A stretch of DNA of 64,000 bases from Kluyvera georgiana ATCC 51603 (GCF_001654985.1 NZ_LXEU01000030.1:62001-126000); one strand, 5' to 3'. Shown: positions 27,146 to 38,641, counted from the first letter of the stretch. Made by a program: numbers and translations. Notes: generated by a model not told the origin, from the letters alone.

Positions 27146-28312
27146 ATGTCTGAACAAATTGTCACGCCTGAGAGCGCCATCCCGGCGGTTCCCAACAAAG
27201 ATGGAAAAATTAACCTGCTGGATCTCAACCGTCAGCAGATGCGCGAGTTTTTTAAAAACTTAGGCGAAAAACCCTTCCGCGCCGACCAGGTGATGAAGTG
27301 GATGTACCACTACTGTTGCGACGACTTCGATGAAATGACCGACATCAACAAAGTCCTGCGCGGTAAGCTTAAAGAAGTCGCTGAAATTCGCGCGCCGGAA
27401 GTGGTTGAAGAGCAGCGTTCTTCGGACGGCACCATCAAATGGGCGATTGCCGTCGGCGATCAGCGCGTTGAAACCGTTTATATCCCGGAAGACGATCGTG
27501 CGACCCTGTGCGTCTCCTCACAGGTCGGCTGCGCGTTAGAGTGTAAATTCTGCTCTACGGCTCAGCAGGGCTTCAACCGCAACCTGCGGGTCTCGGAGAT
27601 TATCGGCCAGGTGTGGCGCGCGGCGAAAATCGTCGGTGCGGTCAAAACCACCGGCGTACGTCCGATCACCAACGTGGTGATGATGGGGATGGGCGAACCG
27701 CTGCTGAACCTGACCAACGTGGTTCCGGCCATGGAAATCATGCTCGACGACTTTGGTTTTGGCCTGTCTAAACGTCGCGTGACGCTGTCTACCTCCGGCG
27801 TGGTGCCCGCGCTGGATAAACTGGGTGACATGATTGACGTTGCGCTGGCTATCTCTCTGCATGCGCCGAACGACACCATTCGTGATGAAATTGTACCGAT
27901 CAACAAAAAGTACAATATCGCCACCTTCCTGGAGTCGGTTCGCGGCTACATTTCGAAGTCCAACGCCAACCAGGGCCGCGTGACCATCGAATACGTCATG
28001 CTGGATCATATCAACGACGGTACCGAGCACGCGCATGAGCTGGCTGAACTGCTGAAAGACACGCCGTGCAAAATCAACCTGATTCCGTGGAACCCGTTCC
28101 CGGGCGCGCCGTATGGTCGTAGCTCCAACAGCCGTATCGATCGCTTCTGTAAAGTGCTGATGGGTTATGGCTTTACCACCATTGTGCGTAAGACCCGCGG
28201 TGACGATATCGATGCCGCCTGCGGCCAGCTGGCCGGTGATGTTATTGACCGTACCAAACGTACCATGCGCAAGCGTATGCAGGGTGAATCTATCGCCGTG
28301 AAAGCGGTGTAA
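27146..28312 (+). CDS. rlmN: dual-specificity rRNA/tRNA adenine C2-methyltransferase RlmN
   Basis: This 388-residue radical SAM enzyme has the cluster motif CxxxCxxC at C129, C133 and C136 (CALECKFC). The methylated cysteine C359 (IDAACGQL) and C122 are also present. It methylates C2 of A2503 in 23S rRNA and A37 in some tRNAs. It is four residues longer than the E. coli protein because of an extended N-terminus. Its product depends on the Fe-S clusters made by the isc genes in this window, although the two loci are separate. Confidence 0.97.
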   Translation: MSEQIVTPESAIPAVPNKDGKINLLDLNRQQMREFFKNLGEKPFRADQVMKWMYHYCCDDFDEMTDINKVLRGKLKEVAEIRAPEVVEEQRSSDGTIKWAIAVGDQRVETVYIPEDDRATLCVSSQVGCALECKFCSTAQQGFNRNLRVSEIIGQVWRAAKIVGAVKTTGVRPITNVVMMGMGEPLLNLTNVVPAMEIMLDDFGFGLSKRRVTLSTSGVVPALDKLGDMIDVALAISLHAPNDTIRDEIVPINKKYNIATFLESVRGYISKSNANQGRVTIEYVMLDHINDGTEHAHELAELLKDTPCKINLIPWNPFPGAPYGRSSNSRIDRFCKVLMGYGFTTIVRKTRGDDIDAACGQLAGDVIDRTKRTMRKRMQGESIAVKAV

Positions 28313-28322
28313 TCCCGCGCCG

Positions 28323-28344
28323 CGTGCGCCAGAAATGGCGCACG
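28323..28344 (+). terminator. hairpin after rlmN
   Basis: Perfect 9-bp stem CGTGCGCCA / TGGCGCACG closed by a GAAA tetraloop, 11 bp past the rlmN stop. No T-tract follows. The rest of the 278-bp gap before rodZ is AT-richer promoter-like sequence without another gene. Confidence 0.5.
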
Positions 28345-28590
28345 CAGAGTTAAGTGCTTAAGGATTAGGCGAAACGTACTGATCTGGTTAATAATTACGG
28401 TGCGTTTAATCAAGTATTGAGGCAGTATGTAGCGTTACATCGACAGCGTGAATAGGGCTTTTGACGCTGTTTTGGAGTAGGGTATACCGGGCAGCTTGTC
28501 TGTCTGTTCGATAACACGACCGGATGTTTCGCGGTGCGAGAACGGCTTCGCATCAGAACCTTAAATTTCACGAATCAGCAGTTGTAGCGA

Positions 28591-29616
28591 ATGAATACTG
28601 AAACCAACCACGACCAACAAGAAGCACAAACTACGGGTGTCCGTTTGCGTAATGCCCGTGAACAACTCGGACTCAGCCAGCAAGCCGTTGCAGAACGCTT
28701 GTGCCTGAAGGTTTCCACCGTTCGTGATATTGAAGAAGATAAGGCGCCTGCTGAACTCGCTTCAACATTCTTGCGTGGTTATATCCGCTCTTACGCTCGC
28801 CTCGTGCATATTCCTGAGGAAGAGCTGCTGCCGATGATGGAAAAGCAGGCTCCGGTCCGCGCAGCGAAAGTCGCGCCGATGCAGAGCTTCTCTCTGGGCA
28901 AACGTCGTAAAAAACGCGATGGCTGGCTGATGAGTTTTACCTGGCTGGTGCTGTTCGTGGTGGTGGGTTTAACCGTCGCCTGGTGGTGGCAGAACCACAA
29001 AGCGCAGCAGGAAGAAATCTCGACCATGGCTGACCAATCCTCCGTTGAGCTGAAGGCCAACGGCAGCGATTCACAAAATATTCCGCTGAATACGGGCGCA
29101 GATGCGACCTCGTCTCCGGCAACCACCGATACTGCCGCCGCGCCGAACTCCAGCGCCGCAGTACCGGCGGATACCTCCGCGCAGGCGCCGGCAGATGCCG
29201 CTGCGCCAGCCGCAACCGCCCAGAACAATGCCGTGGTAGCGCCGTCTCAGGCTAACGTCGATACGACTACCGCGCAGACCACCCCAGCACCGCAGACCGC
29301 GACCCCGGGCGCGCTGCCGACCGACCCGGCACAAACCGCCGCGCCGGTGGCTGACGCTAACGCGCTGGTTATGAACTTCTCCGCCGACTGCTGGCTGGAA
29401 GTGACCGACGCCACCGGTAAAAAACTGTTCAGCGGCCTGCAACGTAAAGGTGGCAATCTGAATCTGACCGGTCAGACGCCTTATAAGCTGAAAATTGGCG
29501 CACCGGCCGCAGTGCAGATCGAATTCCAGGGTAAACCGGTCGATCTGAGTCGTTTTATCAGAACTAACCAGGTTGCGCGCCTGACCGTGAGTGCTGAACA
29601 ATCACCGGCACAATAA
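28591..29616 (+). CDS. rodZ: cell-shape protein RodZ
   Basis: This 341-residue bitopic membrane protein has a cytoplasmic Cro/C1-type helix-turn-helix domain (about residues 15-85, [19 protein letters not shown]) that binds MreB. A basic stretch GKRRKKRDG precedes the single membrane helix (about 110-132). A Pro/Ala/Thr-rich periplasmic linker (about 160-255) and a C-terminal beta domain follow. It links MreB filaments to the elongasome. The linker differs from E. coli in sequence and length, as expected for this low-complexity part. It is 25 bp from ispG. Confidence 0.96.
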   Translation: MNTETNHDQQEAQTTGVRLRNAREQLGLSQQAVAERLCLKVSTVRDIEEDKAPAELASTFLRGYIRSYARLVHIPEEELLPMMEKQAPVRAAKVAPMQSFSLGKRRKKRDGWLMSFTWLVLFVVVGLTVAWWWQNHKAQQEEISTMADQSSVELKANGSDSQNIPLNTGADATSSPATTDTAAAPNSSAAVPADTSAQAPADAAAPAATAQNNAVVAPSQANVDTTTAQTTPAPQTATPGALPTDPAQTAAPVADANALVMNFSADCWLEVTDATGKKLFSGLQRKGGNLNLTGQTPYKLKIGAPAAVQIEFQGKPVDLSRFIRTNQVARLTVSAEQSPAQ

Positions 29617-29641
29617 CAGACGCGTAATGCGGGAGAAATAA

Positions 29642-30760
29642 ATGAACAACCAGGCTCCTGGTCAACGTAGAAAATCCACACGCATTTACGTTGGGAACGT
29701 GCCGATCGGCGATGGGGCACCTATCGCCGTCCAGTCAATGACCAATACGCGCACGACGGATGTCGAGGCGACGGTTAATCAAATCAGAGCGTTAGAACGC
29801 GTAGGTGCGGACATTGTCCGCGTCTCCGTGCCGACGATGGACGCCGCAGAAGCGTTCAAGCTTATCAAACAGCAGGTGAACGTTCCGCTGGTCGCCGACA
29901 TCCACTTTGACTACCGTATTGCGCTGAAAGTCGCGGAGTACGGCGTCGACTGCCTGCGTATTAACCCGGGCAACATCGGCAACGAAGAGCGTATCCGCAT
30001 GGTTGTTGACTGTGCGCGCGATAAAAACATCCCGATCCGTATCGGCGTTAACGCCGGATCGCTGGAGAAAGATCTTCAGGAAAAATACGGCGAGCCAACC
30101 CCGCAGGCGCTGCTGGAATCGGCGATGCGCCATGTCGATCACCTCGATCGTCTGAACTTCGATCAGTTTAAAGTCAGCGTGAAGGCCTCAGACGTGTTCC
30201 TCGCGGTGGAATCCTATCGCCTGCTGGCCAAGCAGATCGATCAGCCGCTGCACCTCGGGATCACCGAAGCGGGCGGCGCGCGCAGCGGTGCGGTCAAGTC
30301 CGCCATCGGCCTCGGGCTGCTGCTGTCCGAAGGCATCGGCGACACGCTTCGCGTTTCGCTGGCAGCCGATCCGGTTGAAGAGATCAAAGTCGGTTTCGAC
30401 ATCCTGAAGTCCCTGCGCATCCGCGCGCGTGGTATTAACTTCATCGCTTGCCCAACCTGTTCCCGTCAGGAATTTGACGTTATCGGCACGGTGAACGCGC
30501 TGGAGCAACGGCTGGAAGATATCATCACCCCGATGGACGTCTCCATCATCGGCTGCGTGGTGAATGGCCCCGGCGAAGCGCTGGTATCGACGCTGGGGGT
30601 CACCGGCGGCAACAAGAAAAGCGGTCTGTATGAAGACGGCGTGCGTAAAGACCGCCTGGACAACGATGATATGATTAGCCAGCTTGAGGCCAGAATCCGC
30701 GCGAAAGCGTCGGTGCTGGATGAAGCCCGCCGTATCGACGTTCAGCAGGTTGAAAAATAA
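29642..30760 (+). CDS. ispG: 4-hydroxy-3-methylbut-2-enyl diphosphate synthase
   Basis: This 372-residue enzyme has the same length as E. coli IspG (GcpE). The [4Fe-4S] ligands are in CPTCSR and [10 protein letters not shown]. It reduces and opens methylerythritol cyclodiphosphate to HMBPP, the penultimate step of the MEP isoprenoid pathway. It follows rodZ closely and precedes hisS, as in other enterobacteria. Confidence 0.98.
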   Translation: MNNQAPGQRRKSTRIYVGNVPIGDGAPIAVQSMTNTRTTDVEATVNQIRALERVGADIVRVSVPTMDAAEAFKLIKQQVNVPLVADIHFDYRIALKVAEYGVDCLRINPGNIGNEERIRMVVDCARDKNIPIRIGVNAGSLEKDLQEKYGEPTPQALLESAMRHVDHLDRLNFDQFKVSVKASDVFLAVESYRLLAKQIDQPLHLGITEAGGARSGAVKSAIGLGLLLSEGIGDTLRVSLAADPVEEIKVGFDILKSLRIRARGINFIACPTCSRQEFDVIGTVNALEQRLEDIITPMDVSIIGCVVNGPGEALVSTLGVTGGNKKSGLYEDGVRKDRLDNDDMISQLEARIRAKASVLDEARRIDVQQVEK

Positions 30761-30794
30761 CGAGATGGGAAGCCGCTTGCTTCCCGTGTATGAT

Positions 30795-30835
30795 TGAACC
30801 CCGCAGGCGTGTTCTGCGCCGAGGGTTCATTTTTA
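30795..30835 (+). terminator. terminator-like hairpin in the ispG-hisS gap
   Basis: Stem TGAACCC / GGGTTCA with a 21-nt GC-rich loop followed by TTTTT, only 19 bp before the hisS GTG. A separate hairpin (GGGAAGC / GCTTCCC, 30767-30785) lies just upstream. It could end ispG transcription or attenuate readthrough into hisS. Confidence 0.65.
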
Positions 30836-30853
30836 TATATAAAGAGAATTAAC

Positions 30854-32128
30854 GTGGCAAAAAACATTCAAGCCATTCGCGGCATGAACGATTATCTGCC
30901 TGGCGAAACCGCCATCTGGCAGCGCATTGAAGGCACACTTAAGCAGGTGCTCGGCAGCTACGGTTACAGCGAAATCCGTTTGCCGATTGTAGAGCAGACC
31001 CCGTTGTTCAAGCGCGCAATTGGTGAAGTCACCGACGTGGTTGAAAAAGAGATGTATACCTTCGAAGACCGCAATGGCGATAGCCTGACGCTGCGTCCGG
31101 AAGGTACTGCGGGCTGCGTACGCGCCGGCATCGAACATGGTCTTCTGTACAATCAGGAGCAACGTCTGTGGTACATCGGGCCGATGTTCCGCCACGAGCG
31201 TCCGCAGAAAGGCCGTTACCGCCAGTTCCATCAGCTGGGGGCAGAGGTGTTTGGTCTGCAGGGGCCGGATATTGACGCGGAGCTGATCATGCTGACCGCG
31301 CGCTGGTGGCGTGCGCTGGGCATTGCTGAACACGTTAATCTGGAACTGAACTCCATCGGTTCTTTGGAAGCGCGCGCGAATTATCGCGACGCGCTGGTTG
31401 CCTTCCTCGAGCAACACGTTGAAGTGTTAGATGAAGACTGCAAGCGCCGTATGTACAGCAACCCGCTGCGCGTGCTGGATTCCAAAAACCCGGACGTACA
31501 GGCGCTGTTAAACGATGCGCCGAAGCTTGGCGACTACCTGGATGAAGAGTCCCGCGAGCACTTTGCTGGCCTGTGCGCACAGCTGGATGCCGCCGGTATT
31601 GCCTATACCGTGAACCAGCGTCTGGTACGCGGTCTGGATTACTATAACCGCACCGTATTTGAGTGGGTCACCAACAGCCTGGGCTCACAGGGTACCGTCT
31701 GCGCGGGTGGCCGTTACGATGGTCTGGTTGAGCAACTGGGCGGTCGTGCGACCCCGGCCGTGGGCTTCGCCATGGGCCTGGAACGACTTGTTTTATTAGT
31801 TCAGGCAGTTAATCCGGAATTTAAAGCCGATCCTGTTGTCGATATATACCTGGTCGCCTCAGGTACCGGAACTCAGTCAGCCGCAATGGGCCTGGCCGAG
31901 CAGGTGCGTGATGCGTTACCGGGCGTGAAGCTGATGACGAACCACGGCGGCGGCAACTTTAAGAAGCAGTTTGCCCGCGCGGATAAATGGGGTGCTCGTA
32001 TTGCCCTGGTTCTGGGTGAGTCTGAGGTTGAGCAAGCCACCGTTGTCGTGAAGGATTTGCGCTCTGGCGAGCAGACAACCGTAACGCAGGAAGGCGTTGC
32101 CGCGCATTTGCGCACTATTCTGGGTTAA
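30854..32128 (+). CDS. hisS: histidine--tRNA ligase
   Basis: This 424-residue class II aminoacyl-tRNA synthetase has the length of E. coli HisRS. It has motif 2 ([17 protein letters not shown]), the histidine-specific loop RGLDYYNRT and motif 3 region [11 protein letters not shown]. The start is GTG at 30854, giving the conserved [14 protein letters not shown] lies 9 bp upstream. Frame upstream of this codon is not conserved. It charges tRNA-His with histidine. Confidence 0.97.
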   Translation: MAKNIQAIRGMNDYLPGETAIWQRIEGTLKQVLGSYGYSEIRLPIVEQTPLFKRAIGEVTDVVEKEMYTFEDRNGDSLTLRPEGTAGCVRAGIEHGLLYNQEQRLWYIGPMFRHERPQKGRYRQFHQLGAEVFGLQGPDIDAELIMLTARWWRALGIAEHVNLELNSIGSLEARANYRDALVAFLEQHVEVLDEDCKRRMYSNPLRVLDSKNPDVQALLNDAPKLGDYLDEESREHFAGLCAQLDAAGIAYTVNQRLVRGLDYYNRTVFEWVTNSLGSQGTVCAGGRYDGLVEQLGGRATPAVGFAMGLERLVLLVQAVNPEFKADPVVDIYLVASGTGTQSAAMGLAEQVRDALPGVKLMTNHGGGNFKKQFARADKWGARIALVLGESEVEQATVVVKDLRSGEQTTVTQEGVAAHLRTILG

Positions 32129-32161
32129 TCTCCAGGACATCATTATCAGGAGAAGGGCTGC

Positions 32162-32779
32162 GTGGAAATTCATAACGAAAACGATCAGGTTGAAGCGATT
32201 AAAAACTTCTTTGCCGAAAATGGCAAAGCGCTGGCCGTTGGGGTAATTTTGGGGATCGGTGCGCTGGTTGGCTGGCGCTACTGGAACTCTCATCAGGTAG
32301 ACTCGGCCCGGGAATCTTCCATGGCCTACGAAAATGCCGTTTCTTCTCTTAGCTCAGGGAAACCGGAAGCGCTGGCCTCGGCAGAGAAATTCGCCGCCGA
32401 GACCAAAAACACCTACGGGTCGTTTGCTTCTCTGGAACTGGCGCAGGTCTTCGTTGATAAAAACGATTTGGCACAGGCGGAAAAGCAGCTGCAACAAGGG
32501 CTGGCCGCCGCTTCTGATGACAACCTGAAGTCGGTTATCAACCTGCGTCTGGCGCGCGTTCAGCTGCAAATGAAGCAGGCTGATGCGGCGCTGAAAACGC
32601 TGGAAGGCGTGAAGGGCGAAGGCTGGACGGCGATTGTTGCTGATTTACGCGGAGAAATCCTGCTCAGTAAAGGTGACAAGCAGGGCGCGCGTGCAGCGTG
32701 GGAAGCTGGCGCTAAGAGCGATGCATCTCCGGCGCTCAGTGAAATGATGCGCATGAAAATTAATAATTTGTCCGTCTGA
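32162..32779 (+). CDS. yfgM: YfgM, ancillary SecYEG translocon subunit
   Basis: This 205-residue bitopic inner-membrane protein has one helix (about residues 22-42). The periplasmic TPR-like domain follows. In E. coli YfgM associates with PpiD and SecYEG, takes part in chaperone transfer, and modulates the RcsB stress response. It starts with GTG at 32162 after AAGGGCT. It lies 10 bp before bamB. Confidence 0.93.
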   Translation: MEIHNENDQVEAIKNFFAENGKALAVGVILGIGALVGWRYWNSHQVDSARESSMAYENAVSSLSSGKPEALASAEKFAAETKNTYGSFASLELAQVFVDKNDLAQAEKQLQQGLAAASDDNLKSVINLRLARVQLQMKQADAALKTLEGVKGEGWTAIVADLRGEILLSKGDKQGARAAWEAGAKSDASPALSEMMRMKINNLSV

Positions 32780-32789
32780 GAGGGACCCG

Positions 32790-33968
32790 ATGCAATTGCG
32801 TAAACTACTTTTGCCAGGACTGCTTTCTGTCACTCTGTTGAGTGGTTGTTCATTGTTCAGCGGCGAAGAAGACGTTGTGAAAATGTCTCCGCTGCCAACC
32901 GTAGAGAACCAGTTTACTCCGTCTACCGCCTGGGACGTTTCCGTCGGTAGCGGGATTGGCGATTTTTACTCCAACCTGCATCCGGCCTATGCGGATAGCG
33001 TGGTGTATGCCGCCGACCGTAAAGGCACCGTGAAAGCGGTGAATGCGGACGATGGTAAAGAAGTCTGGTCCGTGAATCTGGCGGAAAAAGACGGCTGGTT
33101 CTCCCGTAAACCGGCGCTGCTCTCCGGCGGCCTGACCGTTTCCGGCGGCCACGTGTACGTTGGCAGCGAAAAAGCGCAGGTTTATGCGCTGGACGCGGGC
33201 GACGGTTCTATCGTCTGGCAGACCACCGCGGCGGGTGAGGTGCTGTCTCGTCCAACCGCGAGTGATGGCCTGGTGCTGGTTCATACCAGTAACGGCCAGC
33301 TGCAGGCGCTGGATGAAAACAGTGGCGTCGTGAAGTGGACGGTGAACCTGGATATGCCAGCGCTCTCTCTGCGCGGCGAATCTGCTCCGGCTGTGGCCTA
33401 CGGCGCGGCGATTGTCGGCGGTGACAACGGTCGCGTGAGCGCGGTTCTGATGCAGCAAGGCCAGCTGATTTGGCAGCAGCGTATTTCCCAGGCGACCGGC
33501 ACGACTGAAATTGACCGTTTGAGCGACGTGGATACCACGCCGGTCATCGTTAATGGTGTAGTTTACGCCTTAGCCTACAATGGTAACCTGACGGCGCTGG
33601 ATCTGCGCAGCGGACAGATTCTGTGGAAACGCGAGCTGGGCTCGGTGAATGATTTCATCGTTGACGGCAACCGCATCTACATCGTCGATCAGAATGACCG
33701 TATTCTGGCGCTGACCACCGACGGCGGCGTGACCCTGTGGACGCAGAGCGATCTGCTGCACCGTCTGCTGACCGCTCCGGCGCTGTATAATGGCAGCCTG
33801 GTTGTCGGCGATAGCGAAGGCTACATGCACTGGGTTAACCCGGAAGACGGGCGCTTCGAAGCGCAGCAGAAAGTTGACAGCTCCGGCTTCCTGACCGAAC
33901 CGGTGATTGCCGACGGTAAACTGCTGATTCAGGCAAAAGACGGCACGGTTTACGCGATTACGCGTTAA
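32790..33968 (+). CDS. bamB: outer membrane assembly lipoprotein BamB
   Basis: This 392-residue protein has a signal peptide and lipobox LLSGC (C20). Ser at +2 directs it to the outer membrane. The rest is an eight-bladed beta-propeller with repeated PQQ-like motifs such as LDAGDGSIVWQT and LDLRSGQILWKR. It is a subunit of the BAM complex that inserts beta-barrel proteins. der follows after 86 bp, with a terminator-like hairpin between them. Confidence 0.97.
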   Translation: MQLRKLLLPGLLSVTLLSGCSLFSGEEDVVKMSPLPTVENQFTPSTAWDVSVGSGIGDFYSNLHPAYADSVVYAADRKGTVKAVNADDGKEVWSVNLAEKDGWFSRKPALLSGGLTVSGGHVYVGSEKAQVYALDAGDGSIVWQTTAAGEVLSRPTASDGLVLVHTSNGQLQALDENSGVVKWTVNLDMPALSLRGESAPAVAYGAAIVGGDNGRVSAVLMQQGQLIWQQRISQATGTTEIDRLSDVDTTPVIVNGVVYALAYNGNLTALDLRSGQILWKRELGSVNDFIVDGNRIYIVDQNDRILALTTDGGVTLWTQSDLLHRLLTAPALYNGSLVVGDSEGYMHWVNPEDGRFEAQQKVDSSGFLTEPVIADGKLLIQAKDGTVYAITR

Positions 33969-33993
33969 TTTCGGCTGTCGTAACGCTATTGGC

Positions 33994-34026
33994 GGCTCCT
34001 GTTTAATCAGGGGCCGTTTGCTATTT
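33994..34026 (+). terminator. hairpin between bamB and der
   Basis: Stem GGCTCCTG / CAGGGGCC (one G-T pair) with a TTTAAT loop and a trailing GTTTGCTATTTTT. Confidence 0.6.
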
Positions 34027-34054
34027 TTAGATTTTGAGTAAATGAGGCTTTAAC

Positions 34055-35533
34055 ATGGTACCTGTGGTCGCGCTTGTCGGGCGCCCTAATGTTGGAAAAT
34101 CCACGCTCTTTAACCGCCTGACGCGCACTCGTGATGCGCTGGTTGCGGATTTCCCGGGTCTGACTCGTGACCGTAAGTACGGTCGTGCTGAAGTTGAAGG
34201 GCGTGAATTTATCTGTATCGATACCGGCGGTATCGACGGCACGGAAGAAGGCGTGGAAACGCGCATGGCGGAACAGTCGCTGCTGGCGATTGAAGAAGCC
34301 GACGTCGTGCTGTTTATGGTTGATGCGCGCGCCGGGCTGATGCCGGCGGATGAAGGCATCGCTAAGCATCTGCGTTCCCGTGAAAAACCGACCTTCCTGG
34401 TGGCGAACAAAACCGACGGTATCGATCCGGATCAGGCAGTGGCTGATTTCTGGTCTTTGGGTCTCGGCGACATTCATCCGATCGCCGCCTCCCACGGTCG
34501 CGGTGTCACCAGCTTGCTGGAGCAGGTTCTGCTGCCGTTCGTTGACGACGTTAACCCGCCGGAAGAGGTGGACGAAGACGCCGAATACTGGGCGAAATTT
34601 GAAGCCGAGCAGAACGGTGAAGCGCCTGAAGAGCCGGAAGACGACTTCAATCCGCAGGATCTGCCGATTAAAATCGCGATCGTTGGCCGCCCGAACGTAG
34701 GTAAGTCAACGCTAACTAACCGTATCCTCGGCGAAGACCGCGTGGTGGTCTATGACATGCCGGGCACCACCCGTGACAGCATCTATATCCCGATGGAGCG
34801 CGATGAGCGTGAATATGTGCTCATCGACACCGCCGGGGTACGTAAGCGCGGTAAAGTGACCGATACGGTAGAGAAATTCTCGGTTATCAAAACGCTGCAG
34901 GCCATTGAAGACGCGAACGTCTGCCTGCTGGTGATTGATGCGCGTGAAGGCATTTCCGATCAGGATCTGTCTCTGCTGGGCTTTATCCTCAATAGTGGGC
35001 GCTCACTGGTCATCGTCGTCAACAAGTGGGACGGCCTGAGCATGGAAGTGAAAGAGCAGGTGAAAGAGACCCTCGACTACCGTCTGGGCTTTATCGACTT
35101 TGCGCGCGTGCACTTCATCTCTGCGCTGCACGGCAGCGGTGTTGGTAACCTGTTTGAATCTATTCGTGAAGCTTATGACAGCTCCACACGCCGCGTGGGT
35201 ACCGCGATGCTGACTCGCATCATGACCATGGCGTCTGAAGACCACCAGCCGCCGCTGGTGCGCGGTCGTCGCGTGAAGCTGAAATACGCCCACGCCGGTG
35301 GCTATAACCCGCCGATTGTGGTGATTCACGGTAACCAGGTAAAAGATCTGCCGGATTCTTACAAGCGCTATCTGATGAACTACTTCCGCAAATCGCTGGA
35401 CGTGATGGGCACGCCTATCCGCATTCAGTTCAAGGAAGGCGAGAACCCGTATGCCAACAAGCGCAATACCTTGACGCCGACCCAGATGCGTAAACGTAAG
35501 CGTTTGATTAAACACATTAAGAAAAGCAAGTAA
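34055..35533 (+). CDS. der: ribosome-assembly GTPase Der (EngA)
   Basis: This 492-residue protein has two tandem GTPase domains. Each opens with GRPNVGKST (near residues 8-16 and 210-218) and contains DTGGI or DTAGV switch motifs and NKxD. A KH-like C-terminal domain ends in a basic tail ([13 protein letters not shown]). It acts in late 50S ribosome assembly. In K-12 the next gene is yfgJ; here about 9.5 kb of other genes intervene. Confidence 0.98.
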   Translation: MVPVVALVGRPNVGKSTLFNRLTRTRDALVADFPGLTRDRKYGRAEVEGREFICIDTGGIDGTEEGVETRMAEQSLLAIEEADVVLFMVDARAGLMPADEGIAKHLRSREKPTFLVANKTDGIDPDQAVADFWSLGLGDIHPIAASHGRGVTSLLEQVLLPFVDDVNPPEEVDEDAEYWAKFEAEQNGEAPEEPEDDFNPQDLPIKIAIVGRPNVGKSTLTNRILGEDRVVVYDMPGTTRDSIYIPMERDEREYVLIDTAGVRKRGKVTDTVEKFSVIKTLQAIEDANVCLLVIDAREGISDQDLSLLGFILNSGRSLVIVVNKWDGLSMEVKEQVKETLDYRLGFIDFARVHFISALHGSGVGNLFESIREAYDSSTRRVGTAMLTRIMTMASEDHQPPLVRGRRVKLKYAHAGGYNPPIVVIHGNQVKDLPDSYKRYLMNYFRKSLDVMGTPIRIQFKEGENPYANKRNTLTPTQMRKRKRLIKHIKKSK

Positions 35534-35570
35534 GCGTTCACGTTAAGCGTAAATTTGCCGAATACTCCGG

Positions 35571-35593
35571 GCCCGCTTTTGCGGGCTTTTTTA
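35571..35593 (+). terminator. Rho-independent terminator of der
   Basis: Stem GCCCGC / GCGGGC with a TTTT loop and TTTTTTATT tail, 38 bp past the stop codon. Confidence 0.9.
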
Positions 35594-35743
35594 TTGCCCG
35601 TCGTTCAGATAACCAGGTTCGCTCGTACAGATCCAAACTGAAGACATTGACACATTTGCATTATTGCTGAATTGTAAATGGAAATGGTGGCTGAGTTTAA
35701 CATCCATCGGCCTCTGCAACCCAGCATGAGTAAAGGTGAAAAC

Positions 35744-36400
35744 GTGCAGCGAGCGCGGTGTTATCTGTTAGGAGAAAGCGCGGTGGTTCTGGAGCTGGAA
35801 CCGCCGCTGACGCTGGAAAGCCAGCAACGGATTTGGGGGCTGGCGCAACGTCTGGCGGGAGTGCCCGAAGTGGTTGAAGTGATTCCGGGGATGAACAATA
35901 TCACCGTGATGCTTCGTAACCCGGCGTCGTTAGCGCTGGATGCCATCGAGCGTTTACAGCGCTGGTGGGAAGAGAGCGAAGCGGTGACTCTGGACTCACG
36001 GCAGATAGAGATTCCGGTGATTTATGGCGGTGAGCACGGCCCTGATTTAGCGGATGTGGCGCGGCATACTGGCCTGAGTGAACAGCAGGTGGTTGAACGC
36101 CACGCGTCAGCGGACTACATCACCTACTTTATCGGCTTCCAGCCTGGTTTCCCCTATCTTGGCGGCCTGCCAACCGAACTGGCGACGCCGCGACGGGCGG
36201 AACCGCGCCTTGCCGTACCCGCGGGCTCCGTAGGGATTGGCGGCAGTCAGACGGGGATCTATCCGCTGCCGACCCCCGGTGGCTGGCAAATCATTGGCCG
36301 CACCGATTTGCGCCTGTTCGACCCGCAGCGAGAGCCAGCCACGCTATTGCAGCCCGGTGACCGGGTTCGTTTTGTGCCGTCTAAGGAGGGCGTGTGTTAG
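35744..36400 (+). CDS. pxpB: 5-oxoprolinase subunit B
   Basis: This 218-residue protein has the length and sequence of E. coli PxpB (YbgJ, KipI-like). It shows the motifs [12 protein letters not shown] and [21 protein letters not shown]. With PxpA and PxpC it forms the ATP-dependent 5-oxoprolinase, which hydrolyses pyroglutamate to glutamate. The GTG start at 35744 gives the conserved MQRARCYL; an ATG six codons upstream is an alternative. Its last bases overlap pxpC by 7 bp. In K-12 the genes are in the ybgIJKL-nei region, so this copy is at a different site. Confidence 0.93.
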   Translation: MQRARCYLLGESAVVLELEPPLTLESQQRIWGLAQRLAGVPEVVEVIPGMNNITVMLRNPASLALDAIERLQRWWEESEAVTLDSRQIEIPVIYGGEHGPDLADVARHTGLSEQQVVERHASADYITYFIGFQPGFPYLGGLPTELATPRRAEPRLAVPAGSVGIGGSQTGIYPLPTPGGWQIIGRTDLRLFDPQREPATLLQPGDRVRFVPSKEGVC

Positions 36401-37326
36401 AGATTATTCGCGCAGGGATGAGTACCACCTTGCAGGACGGCGGGCGACACGGCCTTCGACAGTCGGGGATTAGCCGCTGCGGGGCGATGGATTCTGCGGC
36501 ATTGCGCATTGCTAATCTGCTGGTCGGTAACGCCACCGATAGCGCCGTACTGGAAATCACGCTGGGGCAGTGTGCCTTTGTTTTTCATCGCGACGGCTGG
36601 TTTGCTCTTGCGGGCGCGGACTGCGCGGCCACCCTCGACGGTCAGCCGGCGTGGTCCGGCTGGCGTTGGCCGGTGCGCGCGGGCCAGCGCCTCAAGCTGG
36701 CGTTGCCAAAACGCGGTATGCGCAGCTATCTGGCAGTGGCCGGTGGTTTTGATGTGCCTTGCATGATGGGCTCTTACAGTACCGACTTAAAGGCCGGGTT
36801 TGGTGGTTTTGAGGGGAGAAGCCTGCAAGAGGGCGATTGCCTGCCGCTGCGCCCGACAACGCGCGAATTCCGCCAGCGTCGCGGGGTACGCCAGTTGCAG
36901 TGGGGCAACCGCGTGCGAGCTTTACCGGGGCCGGAATACCATGAGTTTTCCGCCGCGGCGCACGAGTCCTTCTGGCGCGCGCCATGGAAGCTCAGCCCGC
37001 AGAGCAATCGCATGGGCTACCGCATGCAAGGCCAGACGCTGGAGCGTACAGAGTCTCGGGAGATGTTTTCCCACGGCCTGCTACCCGGCGTGGTACAGGT
37101 GCCGCATAACGGACAACCGATTGTACTGATGAATGACGCGCAAACGACCGGCGGCTATCCGCGCATTGCCTGCGTGATTGAGGCGGACATGTACAATCTG
37201 GCCCAAATCCGACTCGGTGAAACGGTTCACTTTGACCTTTGCACGCTGGAAGAGGCGCTGGCGGCGCGAGCCCAGCAGCAGCGTTATTTTGCACAACTGG
37301 AATGGCGGTTGAACGATGAAGATTGA
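36394..37326 (+). CDS. pxpC: 5-oxoprolinase subunit C
   Basis: This 310-residue KipA/biotin-dependent carboxylase-like protein matches E. coli PxpC (YbgK). Motifs include [20 protein letters not shown] near the N-terminus and LPGPEYHEF and [10 protein letters not shown] later. It starts with GTG inside the end of pxpB and overlaps pxpA by 11 bp, so the three subunits are translationally coupled. Confidence 0.94.
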   Translation: MLEIIRAGMSTTLQDGGRHGLRQSGISRCGAMDSAALRIANLLVGNATDSAVLEITLGQCAFVFHRDGWFALAGADCAATLDGQPAWSGWRWPVRAGQRLKLALPKRGMRSYLAVAGGFDVPCMMGSYSTDLKAGFGGFEGRSLQEGDCLPLRPTTREFRQRRGVRQLQWGNRVRALPGPEYHEFSAAAHESFWRAPWKLSPQSNRMGYRMQGQTLERTESREMFSHGLLPGVVQVPHNGQPIVLMNDAQTTGGYPRIACVIEADMYNLAQIRLGETVHFDLCTLEEALAARAQQQRYFAQLEWRLNDED

Positions 37327-38053
37327 CCTGAACGCCGATCTCGGCGAAGGCTGTGAGAACGACAGCGCGCTAATGCCGCTGATTACGTCGGCCAACATAG
37401 CCTGTGGATTCCATGCCGGTGACGCGCAGACCATGCGCCAAAGCGTACTGCTCGCGCTGAAGTATGGCGTGGCGATTGGCGCACACCCGAGTTTCCCCGA
37501 TCGGGAAAACTTTGGCCGTACTGCGATGCAGCTACCGCCTGATGTGGTCTATGCGCAGACGCTGTATCAGATTGGCTCGCTGGCGGCGATCGTCCGCGCC
37601 GAAGGCGGTGAGCTGATGCACGTTAAACCTCACGGCATGCTATACAACCAGGCAGCGAAAGAGCCGCTGCTGGCGGATGCTATCGCCAGAGCGGTGCACA
37701 ATGTTGAACCGTCTCTTATCCTGGTGGGGTTAGCCGGTAGTGAGCTCATTCGCGCAGGTATACATCATGGGCTGGCCACTCGGGAAGAGGTGTTTGCCGA
37801 TCGCGGCTATCTGGCGGACGGCTCGCTGGTGCCGCGCAGCGAGCCCGGCGCGCTGATTCACGATGAAGATGAGGCGGTGGCCCGCACGCTGGAAATGGTG
37901 CTGAACCGCCGGGTGATGAGCCGCGATGGCGTCTGGGCAGAGGTGAATGCCCAGACGGTGTGTCTGCACGGTGATGGCCCACAGGCGCTGGCGTTTGCCC
38001 GTCGGCTGCGCGAAGCGTTCGACGCCCGGCAGATTGCCGTAAGCGCCGACTGA
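37316..38053 (+). CDS. pxpA: 5-oxoprolinase subunit A
   Basis: This 245-residue LamB/YcsF family protein begins with [12 protein letters not shown] and contains [14 protein letters not shown] and [14 protein letters not shown], the family signatures. It is the third subunit of the bacterial 5-oxoprolinase. It closes the pxpBCA operon; the convergent regulator gene ends 40 bp downstream. Confidence 0.95.
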   Translation: MKIDLNADLGEGCENDSALMPLITSANIACGFHAGDAQTMRQSVLLALKYGVAIGAHPSFPDRENFGRTAMQLPPDVVYAQTLYQIGSLAAIVRAEGGELMHVKPHGMLYNQAAKEPLLADAIARAVHNVEPSLILVGLAGSELIRAGIHHGLATREEVFADRGYLADGSLVPRSEPGALIHDEDEAVARTLEMVLNRRVMSRDGVWAEVNAQTVCLHGDGPQALAFARRLREAFDARQIAVSAD

Positions 38054-38092
38054 GTTTCCTTCGCTCGTCGTCCGTCTCCGGCGAGCGCCTTG

Positions 38093-38641
38093 CTACAGCG
38101 ACGCCGCCGCCCGCGCGGCGGTGTCGTACAGCGACGAGATGGTCCGCAGCAACTGGGCGGTCTCGCCAATCGAGTGTCCCGGAATACCGCTCTCCACCTG
38201 AATCGAAATCAGACACGCTTCACGCACGTCGCGGTATTTCATGCACAGCGCTTTCCCTTCTTCCGTGGTGTAGAAATAGAGCTCCTTACCCACTTTCTCA
38301 CTGGTCACGTACCCCGCTTTGACCAGCTTTTTCAGCGCATAGGTCACCACGTGGGTATCTTCTACGTTCAGCACAAAGCAGATGTCGACCAGCTTCTTTT
38401 TGCGATCGCGGTGGTTCACGTGATGCAGGAGCGACACATCAAATGCCCCCATATCCGGCTCGCCCGCTGCGGTCATACAGCGCACCATCCATTTATTGAA
38501 CGCGTTACTGGTCATGATCAGCGCGTATTCCAGCTCTGATAATTCCGCACAGCGCTCGGAAATCAGATGGCGCGAGGAGACGATCCGGCTTTCGTTGATA
38601 TCGTTATTTGTGGCAGGTGTGGCCGATTTTTTCGAGGTCAT
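38093..38641 (-). CDS. MarR-like winged-helix transcriptional regulator
   Basis: This 182-residue protein has a predicted winged-helix region at about residues 75-125 (DICFVLNVEDTHVVTYALKKLVKAGYVTSEKVGKE). A wing-type segment with LYFYTTEEGK follows. The start at 38641 (MTSKK) has AAGGA upstream; longer in-frame codons would add an implausible Cys-rich leader. It is transcribed away from the DUF969/DUF979/DUF2891 genes and towards pxpBCA. It is therefore the probable local regulator of the oxoproline locus. The effector is unknown. Confidence 0.8.
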   Translation of the reverse strand: MTSKKSATPATNNDINESRIVSSRHLISERCAELSELEYALIMTSNAFNKWMVRCMTAAGEPDMGAFDVSLLHHVNHRDRKKKLVDICFVLNVEDTHVVTYALKKLVKAGYVTSEKVGKELYFYTTEEGKALCMKYRDVREACLISIQVESGIPGHSIGETAQLLRTISSLYDTAARAAASL

